Notes: generated by a model not told the origin, from the sequence alone. A DNA stretch of 64,000 nt from UBA3839 sp902776985 (GCA_902776985.1 CACYSD010000005.1:91672-155671); one strand, 5' to 3'. Counted from the first letter of the stretch, positions 43,609-53,561 are shown. Translations and numbers: made by a program.

Positions 43609-44550
43609 TTAATAATCATGTCGCTTAGCTAAATTAAGGACTTTATCGATTTTGTCAGGCAATGGAAGGGAAGCGTCAATCCAATTGATGTGAATTCCCC
43701 GTCGTTCCATTCCACGGAACCAGGTCATCTGGCGTTTGGCAAATTGGTGGATTGCTATCTCAAGTTGACTGAACATCTCTTGATAGGTTAGTTTACCTAT
43801 TACGTGCAATGTTAAGTATTTATATTCCAAACCATAATATATAAGTTCCTCACTTGTTACTCCAAGACTTAGCAAATGACGTACTTCATCCAACATTCCA
43901 TTTTCGAGACGAGTTTTCAAACGTTCGCTGATGAGTTTTCGTCGCAAATCTCTATCTATATTCAATCCTATAATTACGTTGTCCTTAGCAATACCCTGCA
44001 GAATCTCCGTAATTCTTACATCCTGTTCCAATTCCTCGGAAGGATTATCGGCATAGAACTGCTCAATCTCTATGGCACGAATGGCTCGTTGCGCAGTATC
44101 CACGTCTGTTGTATTATGAAGAGTCTTGAACTTGGAGAGAATATTCGTAAGATCTTCGAGTGATTTTCCTTCTAATGACTTTCTTAATTCAGGGTTCTGA
44201 GGTACTTCAGACATCCTATATCCACGCAAGACGCTCTCGATATACAATCCTGTTCCTCCACAAAGAATCGGGAACTTATTTCTGTTGGTAATATCCAAAA
44301 AAGCATCGATGAAATCGTGCTGAAAGCGAAAAACATTGTATTTTTCACCAGGATTGGCTATATCTATTAGATGATATGGTATGTTTACACCATTGACTAC
44401 ATAATCTTCAATATCCTTGCCTGTTCCCAAGTCCATACCCCTATACACCTGGCGGCTGTCAGCACTTATGATTTCTCCATTGACAACAGCAGCAAGATGA
44501 GCGGCGAGAGTTGTTTTGCCACAGGCAGTCGGTCCTAAAATCGTTATCAT
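43609..44550 (-). CDS. miaA: tRNA dimethylallyltransferase
   Basis: The 313-residue protein has the P-loop ILGPTACGKTTLAAHLA, the second motif SADSRQVYRGMDLGTGK and YHLIDIANPGEKYNVFRF. It adds the isopentenyl group to A37 of tRNAs reading UNN codons. It overlaps the upstream phosphoesterase gene by 4 bases. Confidence 0.95.
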   Translation of the reverse strand: MITILGPTACGKTTLAAHLAAVVNGEIISADSRQVYRGMDLGTGKDIEDYVVNGVNIPYHLIDIANPGEKYNVFRFQHDFIDAFLDITNRNKFPILCGGTGLYIESVLRGYRMSEVPQNPELRKSLEGKSLEDLTNILSKFKTLHNTTDVDTAQRAIRAIEIEQFYADNPSEELEQDVRITEILQGIAKDNVIIGLNIDRDLRRKLISERLKTRLENGMLDEVRHLLSLGVTSEELIYYGLEYKYLTLHVIGKLTYQEMFSQLEIAIHQFAKRQMTWFRGMERRGIHINWIDASLPLPDKIDKVLNLAKRHDY

Positions 44551-46271
44551 CCAAACAATAGTTTACGTTCTTTTTCCTCTGCGGTCTTCACCCATGACTC
44601 AGGCACGAAACGCCAATGATTCAGAGGTTTGGGATCCAAAGATTGAACTTCGTAGATATAGTTCATCATATAATAACGAACATCATGCTCCGTATAGCAT
44701 ATAATCCGTTCATCAATTTCTTCTTTCGTAAGCCCTGCACCCTTGGTGAGCAGTTCTCCACCTCCATTTACCCGATAGGCAGTCATGGCAACGGTGTAAT
44801 AATGATCAGGATCAAACGAAGAGCCGTCTGCCATATTCTTAATCTTAACCTTTTTGCCTTGCGGCTGTCTTAGATCAACTTCGTAGCAAATACCTGCAGC
44901 GGAATCAAAATTGAAAATGAAATTCGTAAAACCCATACGATCCGGATTACTCTTCATAGGGCTTAACAACAGCATGTTGTCATCAGGGCTGTGCATCTGG
45001 TTTGTCCAGTTAGCATAGCTCATTTCCAGGTAATTCTTAATCTCGCTTCCTCGCAGTTTCAGAGTATAAAGTTTGTCTTCAAACCTGTAGAGATTAAACA
45101 AGTCACTTACATGAACTTCACCTGCGGCTATTGAAATATTGAAGAAGAGTGGGGCACAGAAGCTGATATCAGCTCCAGATATCCGGAGTTGCAACTTCTG
45201 AATAAGGTCGATATATGCAGAACAGCCAAAATACGCATCTGTGATGTCCACACCAGAAATAAATTGTCCGATGCGTTGCTGGACAAAATTACGTACAAGA
45301 TAGAACTCACTCTTGAAATGCTGCATATACTCACTTGAGTGTGAATTCTTGATGGTGCCGATATAGCAGAGCTGACAGTTGATATCATGCTTCTGCACTA
45401 GACCAGAAGCATCCAGGGAGAACTTAATCTTAATCTCCGCAACGGAATGGGCATAGCTTCCCGGATTGACGCACATGACGCTCTTGCCTGAAGGACTCTC
45501 TATTTCCTCCATGTGGCTTGCATGGTCGTGACCATAGAGCACCAAGTCGAACCCATCAACTTTCTGTACGGTTTCGCGGGTGGCATTCTCACGATATTCA
45601 GGTGTGACTATGCCTTCATCCAGCCCGGAATGGAACAGACCAATAATAAAATCAGGATGTTCGTATTCCTTAACGTAATCAATCCATTTTCTGGCACTCT
45701 CACAAATATCCTCAAATCGCATTCCGCTCCATACGCGCTTAGGAATCCAGTGTGGAATAGCAGGTGTGATAAAACCTATAACGGCAATACGTATTCCACT
45801 TCTGTACAGAATTGTATAAGGTTCAAAATATGGTTCGTTGGTCTCCGTATTTATTGCATTTGCAGCAAGGATAGGAAAATTACAATCACTTACGAACTTG
45901 TCATATATCTCATGACCAGTCTCAATATCGTGATTGCCTATCACACCAACATCGTAGCCGATAAAATTACAGATATCCGCCGCCTTATGCCGTGCAAACA
46001 TATCCCGAGGAGGGAACTTGACAGGGAAGGGGAAGTCAGACGGCTTCTGTCTGGAAACGTAATTAAAGAAATAGGAAGACGGTTCTCCCTGCAACATATC
46101 ACCACCATCAATCAAGATGGTAGAACCGGAATCTTTCTTCACCTGCTGAGCCACAAAAGCATGAACACGCTGCATACTCCCTTTGCCCCACCTATTGTGA
46201 CGAAAGTCGTATGGAAAGTAATTTCCATGAATATCCGTTGTAAAAATTATGTTTATTTTGCGTGTTTCCAT
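44547..46271 (-). CDS. 5'-nucleotidase/UDP-sugar hydrolase-like metallophosphoesterase
   Basis: The 574-residue protein has the calcineurin-type metal motifs: TTDIHGNYFPYD, LIDGGDMLQGEPS, GVIGNHDIETGHE, GLFHSGLDEG and LYGHDHASHMEE. A C-terminal 5'-nucleotidase domain follows from about residue 330, with a substrate-binding aromatic region (LYRFEDKLYTLKLRGSEIKN). Relatives such as UshA are periplasmic, but here the sequence begins METRKINIIF with no signal peptide, so it is likely cytoplasmic. It overlaps miaA by 4 bases and heads the operon. Confidence 0.88.
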   Translation of the reverse strand: METRKINIIFTTDIHGNYFPYDFRHNRWGKGSMQRVHAFVAQQVKKDSGSTILIDGGDMLQGEPSSYFFNYVSRQKPSDFPFPVKFPPRDMFARHKAADICNFIGYDVGVIGNHDIETGHEIYDKFVSDCNFPILAANAINTETNEPYFEPYTILYRSGIRIAVIGFITPAIPHWIPKRVWSGMRFEDICESARKWIDYVKEYEHPDFIIGLFHSGLDEGIVTPEYRENATRETVQKVDGFDLVLYGHDHASHMEEIESPSGKSVMCVNPGSYAHSVAEIKIKFSLDASGLVQKHDINCQLCYIGTIKNSHSSEYMQHFKSEFYLVRNFVQQRIGQFISGVDITDAYFGCSAYIDLIQKLQLRISGADISFCAPLFFNISIAAGEVHVSDLFNLYRFEDKLYTLKLRGSEIKNYLEMSYANWTNQMHSPDDNMLLLSPMKSNPDRMGFTNFIFNFDSAAGICYEVDLRQPQGKKVKIKNMADGSSFDPDHYYTVAMTAYRVNGGGELLTKGAGLTKEEIDERIICYTEHDVRYYMMNYIYEVQSLDPKPLNHWRFVPESWVKTAEEKERKLLFG

Positions 46272-46275
46272 AATG

Positions 46276-46283
46276 CAAAATTA
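46276..46283 (-). promoter_or_regulatory. -7 element for the phosphoesterase-miaA operon
   Basis: The minus strand reads TAATTTTG only 4 bases before the ATG, which would place the start of transcription at or next to the start codon. No clear -33. Confidence 0.38.
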
Positions 46284-46367
46284 CATATTATTTGAAAAAA
46301 TTGCTAATTATCCATGAAAAATCATATAAAATAGGAGAAAACAGATGAGAATTTGTAAAAAAAATGA

Positions 46368-46375
46368 TAATTTTG
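46368..46375 (+). promoter_or_regulatory. -7 element for ftsK
   Basis: TAATTTTG matches TAnnTTTG, 29 bases before the ftsK ATG. A TTTG at 46352 is too close to serve as a normal -33. Confidence 0.4.
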
Positions 46376-46404
46376 CAAGGTAATATACACATCAAGAACA
46401 TAAT

Positions 46405-49068
46405 ATGGCTACAAAAACAAATAATACAAAACCAAAAAGCTCATCGACAAGAAGTACGAATTCACCGAAGAAATCGGGAAGACAATCAAAGCTGGCAATT
46501 AATGACGAATCAATACCACGTTCGAAGGTAATTAAATTCATCATTGGTTTGCTGATAATTTTCTACGCCATCTTCCTTATAGTCTCATTCTCCTCATATC
46601 TATTCTCTGGTGCAGAAGACTATAGTTTATGTACAAGTGAGTTTCCGGAAGGGATGAAAGTATCCAACGTTGGTGGAAAACTTGGACTTTACTCGGCATT
46701 CTTCTTTATTAACAACGGATTCGGTCTTGCTTCTTACCTCATTCCAGTCTTCCTGATTATTTCAGGACTATATCTGATAGGTTCCATTAAGGTCAGACTA
46801 TTGCCAGTATTCGTCAAAATGGCTATAATGATGATTTGGTTGAGCTTTGTTTTGGCCGTAATAGCAAAACTATTGCCGTTCACTGAAGACAGCCACATCT
46901 CACTGGGTGGAAGCCATGGAGACTTTATCCATGCGAAGATATCTGATGTAGTCGGCGAAGTTGGAGTATATTGCATCCTATTGCTGACCACTATTCTGTA
47001 TCTGGTTTACTATAGTGTATTGACCATTGACTCTATTGTAAACAGTATCAAGAAACTCAAGAAAGCAAAAGAGCTGGCACTGAAGCTGCGTTTGCGTTCT
47101 GAGAAACTGCTTAACAATGAGGAATCGGAGGAAACCGATGCGGAAAAGGACAAGAACAATTCACAAGAATCAAAGCAGCCGAAAGTTTATACCGATCCAC
47201 AAAGATCCACAACATTTGTTTACGATGCCCAGGGTAATCTTATCTCTGAGAATGGCGAAACAAGCACAGGAGATATTAACGGAACAAATGTAACAGACGA
47301 ATCTTCTCCTTATGAAAGCCTTGATTCACAGACCATAAAAGTCGACTTTGACGAAAGCAGAACAGACAATGTTACAAATGGTGATTCTTCAGACGATCTG
47401 GCTAATCAATTTGATCAAATTGTTCAGCAGAACACTCAACAGACGTCAGACAGCGGAAAGACTGATGATTCTGACGAACCACAATTTGTGATTGATTCTC
47501 CTGTTGAAACAGAAGAGGGCGACGGCAACATTGAACGTGGTGACATTCTGACTCCCTACGATCCCAAACTTGACTTGTCGCACTATCAGTATCCAACACT
47601 CGATTTATTAGAGCATAGTGATGACAACGCCCCGAATGTTGACATGGATGAACAGAATGCCAACAAGGAACGAATCATACACGTTCTCAAAACTTTCGGT
47701 GTGGAGATTTCCAGCATCAAAGCTACAATCGGTCCTACTATTACACTATACGAAATCACTCCTGCCGAGGGAACACGTATCAACAAAATCCGTAACCTGG
47801 AAGATGACATAGCACTTAGCCTTGCCGCAGAAGGAATTCGTATCATAGCTCCAATTCCAGGCAAGGGAACCATCGGTATTGAGGTGCCAAACAAAAAGAA
47901 GTGCATCGTGTCGATGGAAAGCATTCTCAACAGCAAGACATACCAGGAATCAAAAATGGAACTCCCTTGTGCTATTGGAAAGACCATTACCAACGAAGTA
48001 TTCATGGTTGACCTTGCAAAAGCACCACACATGCTTGTAGCAGGTGCCACAGGTCAGGGTAAGTCTGTTGGTTTGAATGCCATCATTACTTCTCTCCTTT
48101 ACAAGAAGCATCCTACAGAACTCAAAATGGTGATGGTTGACCCGAAGAAAGTTGAATTCAGCGTCTATGCACCAATCGCCAACCAGTTCCTCGCCAAACT
48201 CGAAGACGAAGACGAAGCCATCATCACAGACAACCAGCGCGTTATCAAAACTTTGAACGCTTTGTGTAAATTGATGGACGACCGATACATGCTGCTTAAG
48301 AAAGCATCAGTCAGAAACATCAAGGAATACAACGAGAAATTCAAGGAAAGAAAGCTCAATCCAGAAGAGGGACACAACTACATGCCTTATTATGTTGTAA
48401 TCATCGATGAATTCGGAGATTTGATTATGACTGCTGGCAAGGATATCGAGTTGCCAATATGCCGTATTGCCCAACTTGCCCGCGCTGTGGGAATACATAT
48501 GATAATTGCCACACAAAGACCAACCACTCGCATTATCACAGGAACAATAAAAGCGAACTTCCCTGCACGTGTAGCATTCAAGGTTTCCGCAATGATGGAT
48601 TCACGTATTATCCTTGACCGACCAGGAGCCAACCAACTTATCGGACGTGGAGACATGCTGTATCTGCAGAGTGCCGACCCTGTACGTGTGCAATGTGCTT
48701 TTGTTGATACGCCAGAAGTAAACCGAATCTGTAAGTTTATCAGCGAACAGCCTAAGTTCCCATGCATGACTTATCTGCCTGAGCCACCTATGGATGACGC
48801 AGACGGAGCTGGAGGCAAAGACGTTGATATGCAAAACCTTGATCCTATGTTTGGAGAGGTCGCACGTATGGTGGTTTCAAAGAATGCAGGATCCACATCA
48901 AAAATTCAACGAGAGTTCTCTATCGGTTACAACCGTGCAGGTCGTCTGATGGATCAGTTGGAGAATGCAGGAATCGTAGGCGCTCAAATGGGTTCCAAAC
49001 CACGAGAAGTCCTCATACAAGACCTCATTACTCTCGACAACCTTCTTAGTTCGTTAGGTGCCAATTAA
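46405..49068 (+). CDS. ftsK: DNA translocase FtsK
   Basis: The 887-residue protein has a basic N-terminal tail, four membrane helices between about residues 43 and 205, and an acidic low-complexity linker (about 235-385). The motor follows, with Walker A VAGATGQGKSVGLN and Walker B YYVVIIDEFGDLIM. A C-terminal winged helix (gamma domain, from about 820: IQREFSIGYNRAGRLMDQLE) should read KOPS-type polar sequences. It moves chromosomal DNA at the division septum. A lolA-like gene and trxB follow, an arrangement I recall from other Bacteroidales. Confidence 0.97.
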   Translation: MATKTNNTKPKSSSTRSTNSPKKSGRQSKLAINDESIPRSKVIKFIIGLLIIFYAIFLIVSFSSYLFSGAEDYSLCTSEFPEGMKVSNVGGKLGLYSAFFFINNGFGLASYLIPVFLIISGLYLIGSIKVRLLPVFVKMAIMMIWLSFVLAVIAKLLPFTEDSHISLGGSHGDFIHAKISDVVGEVGVYCILLLTTILYLVYYSVLTIDSIVNSIKKLKKAKELALKLRLRSEKLLNNEESEETDAEKDKNNSQESKQPKVYTDPQRSTTFVYDAQGNLISENGETSTGDINGTNVTDESSPYESLDSQTIKVDFDESRTDNVTNGDSSDDLANQFDQIVQQNTQQTSDSGKTDDSDEPQFVIDSPVETEEGDGNIERGDILTPYDPKLDLSHYQYPTLDLLEHSDDNAPNVDMDEQNANKERIIHVLKTFGVEISSIKATIGPTITLYEITPAEGTRINKIRNLEDDIALSLAAEGIRIIAPIPGKGTIGIEVPNKKKCIVSMESILNSKTYQESKMELPCAIGKTITNEVFMVDLAKAPHMLVAGATGQGKSVGLNAIITSLLYKKHPTELKMVMVDPKKVEFSVYAPIANQFLAKLEDEDEAIITDNQRVIKTLNALCKLMDDRYMLLKKASVRNIKEYNEKFKERKLNPEEGHNYMPYYVVIIDEFGDLIMTAGKDIELPICRIAQLARAVGIHMIIATQRPTTRIITGTIKANFPARVAFKVSAMMDSRIILDRPGANQLIGRGDMLYLQSADPVRVQCAFVDTPEVNRICKFISEQPKFPCMTYLPEPPMDDADGAGGKDVDMQNLDPMFGEVARMVVSKNAGSTSKIQREFSIGYNRAGRLMDQLENAGIVGAQMGSKPREVLIQDLITLDNLLSSLGAN

Positions 49069-49074
49069 TTCGCC

Positions 49075-49120
49075 CTTAAACCATTAAATCCTTATATTCT
49101 TAAACTCTTAAACCATTAAA
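49075..49120 (+). repeat. Direct repeat between ftsK and the LolA-like gene
   Basis: CTTAAACCATTAAA occurs at 49075-49088 and again at 49107-49120, with a related CTTAAACTC between. It is simple AT-rich spacer sequence without a visible role. Confidence 0.6.
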
Positions 49121-49140
49121 CTACTTCCTATTTTTCATAT

Positions 49141-49761
49141 ATGGCAAAACATTCTGTTTGCAAGATAACACTTTTCTTTCTGGCATTGTTTACATTCAGT
49201 TCCGACATATATGCTCAGAACGCCACTAAGATACTTGATACTACAGCTTCGAAATACAAAAAAGCTGGCGGAGTCAAAATCAATTACACATACACACTTG
49301 GCTCCGAGCACGGGACGGGAGTCCTGAAATCAGACGGGAACAAATTTGTCAATGATACCGGAAATATCATTGTGTGGTTTAACGGGAAATCCCTTTGGAC
49401 TCTGGTAAAAGAAAATGAAGAGGTTAACCTCACTAATCCAACAGAGAGTGAAATAGCCAAACTAAACCCTAATTCCTACCTTAATCTATATAAGAAAGGT
49501 TATAAGGCTTCTAAGGGGAAATCAACATCTGTGTATCATGAAGTAATCCTCCAGGCAACTTCAGCCAAGGCTACAATTCAGAAAATAATCGTCAAGATTG
49601 ACAAGAAAACCTACCAGCCGACCTACATCCATCTTACCGGCAAAGGTTTGAACTCAGAAATCAACATAACCCAATATCAGACATCTCAAAAGTTCTCTGT
49701 TGGTACATTTACATTCAACTCAAAACAATATCCTGATTACGAGCTTATAGACTTACGATAA
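49141..49761 (+). CDS. LolA-like outer-membrane lipoprotein carrier
   Basis: The 206-residue protein has a signal peptide (cleavage near IYAQ) and the LolA/LppLoLA beta-fold: an early amphipathic helix (ATKILDTTASKYKKAGGV), then alternating strands such as GTGVLKSDGNKFV and IIVWFNGKSLWTLVK. It would carry lipoproteins across the periplasm. Bacteroidota LolA proteins are divergent, so lipoprotein transfer is inferred from fold and position. It lies 16 bases before trxB. Confidence 0.82.
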   Translation: MAKHSVCKITLFFLALFTFSSDIYAQNATKILDTTASKYKKAGGVKINYTYTLGSEHGTGVLKSDGNKFVNDTGNIIVWFNGKSLWTLVKENEEVNLTNPTESEIAKLNPNSYLNLYKKGYKASKGKSTSVYHEVILQATSAKATIQKIIVKIDKKTYQPTYIHLTGKGLNSEINITQYQTSQKFSVGTFTFNSKQYPDYELIDLR

Positions 49762-49777
49762 AACAGAACAAAAAGAC

Positions 49778-50710
49778 ATGGAACATATTCGTTGTTTAAT
49801 TATTGGTTCAGGTCCTGCTGGTTACACAGCTGCCATATATGCCAGCCGTGCCAATCTCAACCCCGTTCTTTACGAAGGCATACAACCAGGAGGCCAATTA
49901 ACCATAACTGATGCTATTGAAAACTATCCTGGTTTTCCCGAAGAACTGTCCGGATCAGAACTGATGGACCGTATGCGTCAGCAAGTCGAGAAATTCAATG
50001 TGGATATCCGCCCCAATATATGCGTAAAAACAGACTTGAGCAAAAGCCCTTATCATTTCTGGTTTGACGACAACTCTGAAGTAGAAGCTGATTCTGTAAT
50101 CATAGCCACTGGCGCTTCTGCAAAATTCCTCGGTTTGGACGACGAGAAGAAATACATGGGGCAGGGTGTAAGTGCCTGTGCAACCTGTGACGGATTCTTT
50201 TACAGAAAACGAGTTGTTGCCGTTGTAGGTGGAGGCGATACCGCTTGCGGTGAAGCCATCTATCTTGCAGGTCTTGCGTCAAAAGTATATCTTATTGTTC
50301 GCAAGCCATATCTTAGAGCATCAAAAATCATGCAGGAAAGGGTGATGAACAATCCGAAAATCGAATTGTTGTTTGAAACTAACACTCTCGGCCTGTACGG
50401 AGATAATGGGGTAGAAGGAGCGCATCTTATATTTAGAAAAGGTGAAGCAGACGAACGTAAATACGACCTACCCATTGATGGTTTCTTCCTAGCAATCGGT
50501 CACAAACCAAACACCGACATATTCCAGCCTTGGATAGAAACAGACGAAGCTGGATTCATCAATACTATTAACGGAAGTCCACTTACGAACATTCCGGGAG
50601 TATTTGCCGCAGGAGATGTGGCAGACCCTAATTACAGACAAGCTATTGTTGCTGCAGGCAGTGGTTGCAAAGCAGCAATGGAAGCTGAGAAATATCTTAT
50701 GACCATCTAA
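49778..50710 (+). CDS. trxB: Thioredoxin-disulfide reductase
   Basis: The 310-residue protein has the FAD motif IIGSGPAGYTAAIYASRANL, the redox-active CATCDG, the NADPH motif VVGGGDTACGEAIYLAG, and the C-terminal FAD motif GVFAAGDVADPNYRQAIVAA. It reduces thioredoxin with NADPH. It is part of the ftsK-lolA-trxB run. Confidence 0.96.
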   Translation: MEHIRCLIIGSGPAGYTAAIYASRANLNPVLYEGIQPGGQLTITDAIENYPGFPEELSGSELMDRMRQQVEKFNVDIRPNICVKTDLSKSPYHFWFDDNSEVEADSVIIATGASAKFLGLDDEKKYMGQGVSACATCDGFFYRKRVVAVVGGGDTACGEAIYLAGLASKVYLIVRKPYLRASKIMQERVMNNPKIELLFETNTLGLYGDNGVEGAHLIFRKGEADERKYDLPIDGFFLAIGHKPNTDIFQPWIETDEAGFINTINGSPLTNIPGVFAAGDVADPNYRQAIVAAGSGCKAAMEAEKYLMTI

Positions 50711-50762
50711 ACAATAAATTATAGTAAATTGTTATCTTATTTTAATAACAATAAGTAAGACA

Positions 50763-52277
50763 ATGGATTATAGCAGAGCAAAACTCTTATTTCACCTCAT
50801 AAGCAAAAACCAGAGAACATCGATGCGCAGGCATCCGCTCATGAGCCAGAACAAGGCCATGAAGATATTCGTATATTTATTCATGGCTTTCTGGGCTGTA
50901 TACCTCATTTTTATCGGTTGCGCAATGGCTTTTGCCCTCAAAGACACAAAATTTGAAGCATTCGATTGGATCAATGGAGGCATGATTATTTTCCTAATCA
51001 TTGACTTCTTCACAAGATTCATTCTTCAGGAAACTCCGGCACAGGAAATTAAGCCGTACAAATTGCTGCCTATTCCTCAGAAATTCCTTATCAATGTATT
51101 TCTGATACGATTGGCACTACGATTCGACAATCTATTCTGGTTTTTCTTCCACCTGCCATTCGCAATTTTTGCTGTAACCAAATTCTACGGATTAGGAGGA
51201 TTGATAGGTTACACTTTGGGATGGTGGCTGATATACGTACTCAACGGATATTGGTATTTGATATGGAGAACGAAGATACAGCGAAACATTGCCTATCTTT
51301 TGATTCCTGTTGTCATATACGGAGCATTGCTCTTCTTCGGAGTTGTATATGAAGAAGTTTCATCGTTCATGTTCAACTCCTGCATGAAACTTGGTAGAGG
51401 TTTTATCACCTGGGAAATAGGGTCATACCTTATTCCTATAGCTTGCTCTGTCGTTCTGTTCTTCATTAACCGCAGAATGCAAGAGAATTGCCTGTACAGA
51501 GAAATTGCACAGGAAGACAAATTACACAAAGTGAAGTCTGCACAGATGAAATGGCTTAATAGGTTCGGAATCATCGGTGAATACTTGAAATTGGAAATAA
51601 AATCCGTGAAGCGAAACTCCGTGGTTCGTACACAATTCCTTTCAGGTGTGCTTATCACAATAATGTTCTGCTGCATTTTTGCATTCACAGGCATATACGA
51701 CAATCAGCCGTTTATGAAGACTTTCATCTGTGTATATTGCTTCTCTGTTTACGGCACAATGACTCTTACCAATGTGATGGGAGTTGAAGGAAACTACATA
51801 GATTTTCTCATGTCGCGAAAGGAATCTGTACTATCACTGCTCAAGGCAAAGTACTATTACAACTGCATCATGATTATTATGCCGTTGCTTATAACGCTTA
51901 TGCCTGTTTTTCAAGGTAAAATCCTGCTAATTGAGACCATTTCATGTGCATTCTTCTCAATGGGCTGTATTTTTCCGTTCTTGTTCCAATTGGCCATATA
52001 CAACAACACCACACTAAACCTGAACCAGAAGATGACCAGAAACAATGGACGTAACACAAAGACACAGATGATATTCTCATTTGCAGCTCTCTTTGTTCCA
52101 ATGATATTAATGCATGCTCTGATAGTAGCATTGGATGTAGTAACAGCATCATGGATAATGCTATTGTTGGGATTGACCGGCGTTTTGTGCAACGGATTAT
52201 GGCTACGCAACATATATAACCGCTTTATGTTGCGCAGATATGTGAATATGGAAGGATTTAGAGACTCAAAGCAATAA
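50763..52277 (+). CDS. DUF5687 membrane protein, ABC-2 type permease
   Basis: The 504-residue protein has about ten to twelve hydrophobic segments (for example FVYLFMAFWAVYLIFIGCAM, FSFAALFVPMILMHALIVAL) and an amphipathic cytoplasmic stretch around residues 250-285. It corresponds to what I know as DUF5687. The ATP-binding gene 15 bases downstream makes it the permease half of an ABC exporter. The substrate is unknown. Confidence 0.82.
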   Translation: MDYSRAKLLFHLISKNQRTSMRRHPLMSQNKAMKIFVYLFMAFWAVYLIFIGCAMAFALKDTKFEAFDWINGGMIIFLIIDFFTRFILQETPAQEIKPYKLLPIPQKFLINVFLIRLALRFDNLFWFFFHLPFAIFAVTKFYGLGGLIGYTLGWWLIYVLNGYWYLIWRTKIQRNIAYLLIPVVIYGALLFFGVVYEEVSSFMFNSCMKLGRGFITWEIGSYLIPIACSVVLFFINRRMQENCLYREIAQEDKLHKVKSAQMKWLNRFGIIGEYLKLEIKSVKRNSVVRTQFLSGVLITIMFCCIFAFTGIYDNQPFMKTFICVYCFSVYGTMTLTNVMGVEGNYIDFLMSRKESVLSLLKAKYYYNCIMIIMPLLITLMPVFQGKILLIETISCAFFSMGCIFPFLFQLAIYNNTTLNLNQKMTRNNGRNTKTQMIFSFAALFVPMILMHALIVALDVVTASWIMLLLGLTGVLCNGLWLRNIYNRFMLRRYVNMEGFRDSKQ

Positions 52278-52292
52278 TACAAATCAATTATT

Positions 52293-53000
52293 ATGGAATT
52301 ATCATTAGAAAATGTTAAAAAGACATTTGGAGAAAAAGTCGCATTAGATATTGACAATTACGTTGTGCATGATGGTGAAATCGTTGGGTTAGTTGGCAAC
52401 AACGGTGCAGGAAAAACCACCATGTTTAGAGTTATATTGGACTTAATCAAACCCGATTGCGGTATTGCCAGAATCGGCGGTATTCCGACAGCTCACAGTG
52501 AAAAATGGAAAGAAGACACAGGAGCGTATATTGACACAGGCTTTCTGATTGAGTATCTTACTCCTGAAGAATACTTTGACTTTATTGCCAAGGTAAACAA
52601 TATAAATTCCAGTACATTACAACAAAGGCTGAAAGTTTTCGACCACTTCATGAATGGTGAGGTATTGGGTACCAACACATTGATAAGAAACCTATCCGCT
52701 GGAAACAAACAAAAGGTGGGTATCATCGGAGCAATGCTTCATCAGCCACATCTACTCCTGCTCGACGAACCGTTCAATTTCCTTGATCCGTCAAGCCAAC
52801 ATGCCATCAAATATCTCTTAGAAGGATACAATAGGGAGACAGGGGCTACCATTATAGTCTCAAGCCACAATCTTGCACACACACTTGACATCAGCACCAG
52901 AATCACACTTCTCGAACATGGAAATATTATTAAAGACCACGATAAAGACTATGCGAATTTAATTGATGAAATCGAGCAATACTTCATACATAATTCGTAA
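52293..53000 (+). CDS. ABC transporter ATP-binding protein
   Basis: The 235-residue ATPase has Walker A LVGNNGAGKTTMFR, a signature NLSAGNKQKVGIIGAM (LSAGN instead of LSGGQ), Walker B HLLLLDEPFNFLDPSS and the switch His in IIVSSHNLAHT. It pairs with the DUF5687 permease. Its last 35 bases overlap the NlpC/P60 gene in another frame, suggesting coupled translation. Confidence 0.93.
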   Translation: MELSLENVKKTFGEKVALDIDNYVVHDGEIVGLVGNNGAGKTTMFRVILDLIKPDCGIARIGGIPTAHSEKWKEDTGAYIDTGFLIEYLTPEEYFDFIAKVNNINSSTLQQRLKVFDHFMNGEVLGTNTLIRNLSAGNKQKVGIIGAMLHQPHLLLLDEPFNFLDPSSQHAIKYLLEGYNRETGATIIVSSHNLAHTLDISTRITLLEHGNIIKDHDKDYANLIDEIEQYFIHNS

Positions 53001-53526
53001 TACTGCTTTTATATTATTTGCGGCGTTTATATTGTCTTCATGTCGAACTCATCGGGAGAATTTCAGCGATGATGACATATATGGAGTCAACATGCGTGAG
53101 TTGGCACGTGCAGGATTAAAACTCGGATTTGACGTTGACGAAACAGACGATTGGCCACTCTTAATAGAAGTAAGCAAATGGATAGGTGTGCCTTACCTTT
53201 ATGGAGGCAACACCAAAAGAGGTGTTGACTGCTCTGGATTAACCACGCAGGTATTTAATACTGTATATGGCATCAAATTACATAGGAGAAGCATAGAACA
53301 ATACACAAAGGATTGCAAGTCCGTAGCTCAAAAACATCTGCAAATGGGAGACTTGGTGTTTTTTGCCACAGGCAGTTCCCAAACAACTGTTTCTCATGTA
53401 GGAATATATCTCAAAAGAAACAAATTCATCCATGCAAGTAGCAGCCGCGGGGTGGTGGTAAGTAATTTATCAGAAAACTACTACAAAAAGCATTGGATTT
53501 CAGGAGGAAGAGTGAAAAGTCACTGA
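52966..53526 (+). CDS. NlpC/P60 (C40) peptidase lipoprotein
   Basis: The 186-residue protein starts at the ATG at 52966, inside the end of the ABC gene. A lipoprotein signal (FAAFILSSCRTH) is followed by a NlpC/P60 domain. The catalytic Cys is in GVDCSGLTTQVF, the His in TVSHVGIYLKR, with the third polar residue near KFIHASSSRGVV. It would cut peptide crosslinks or stems of peptidoglycan at the outer membrane. The coupling with an ABC exporter is noteworthy but unexplained. Confidence 0.92.
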   Translation: MKSSNTSYIIRNTAFILFAAFILSSCRTHRENFSDDDIYGVNMRELARAGLKLGFDVDETDDWPLLIEVSKWIGVPYLYGGNTKRGVDCSGLTTQVFNTVYGIKLHRRSIEQYTKDCKSVAQKHLQMGDLVFFATGSSQTTVSHVGIYLKRNKFIHASSSRGVVVSNLSENYYKKHWISGGRVKSH

Positions 53527-53561
53527 TAAAACGGCTTAAATCACATATATAATTAAATAAG

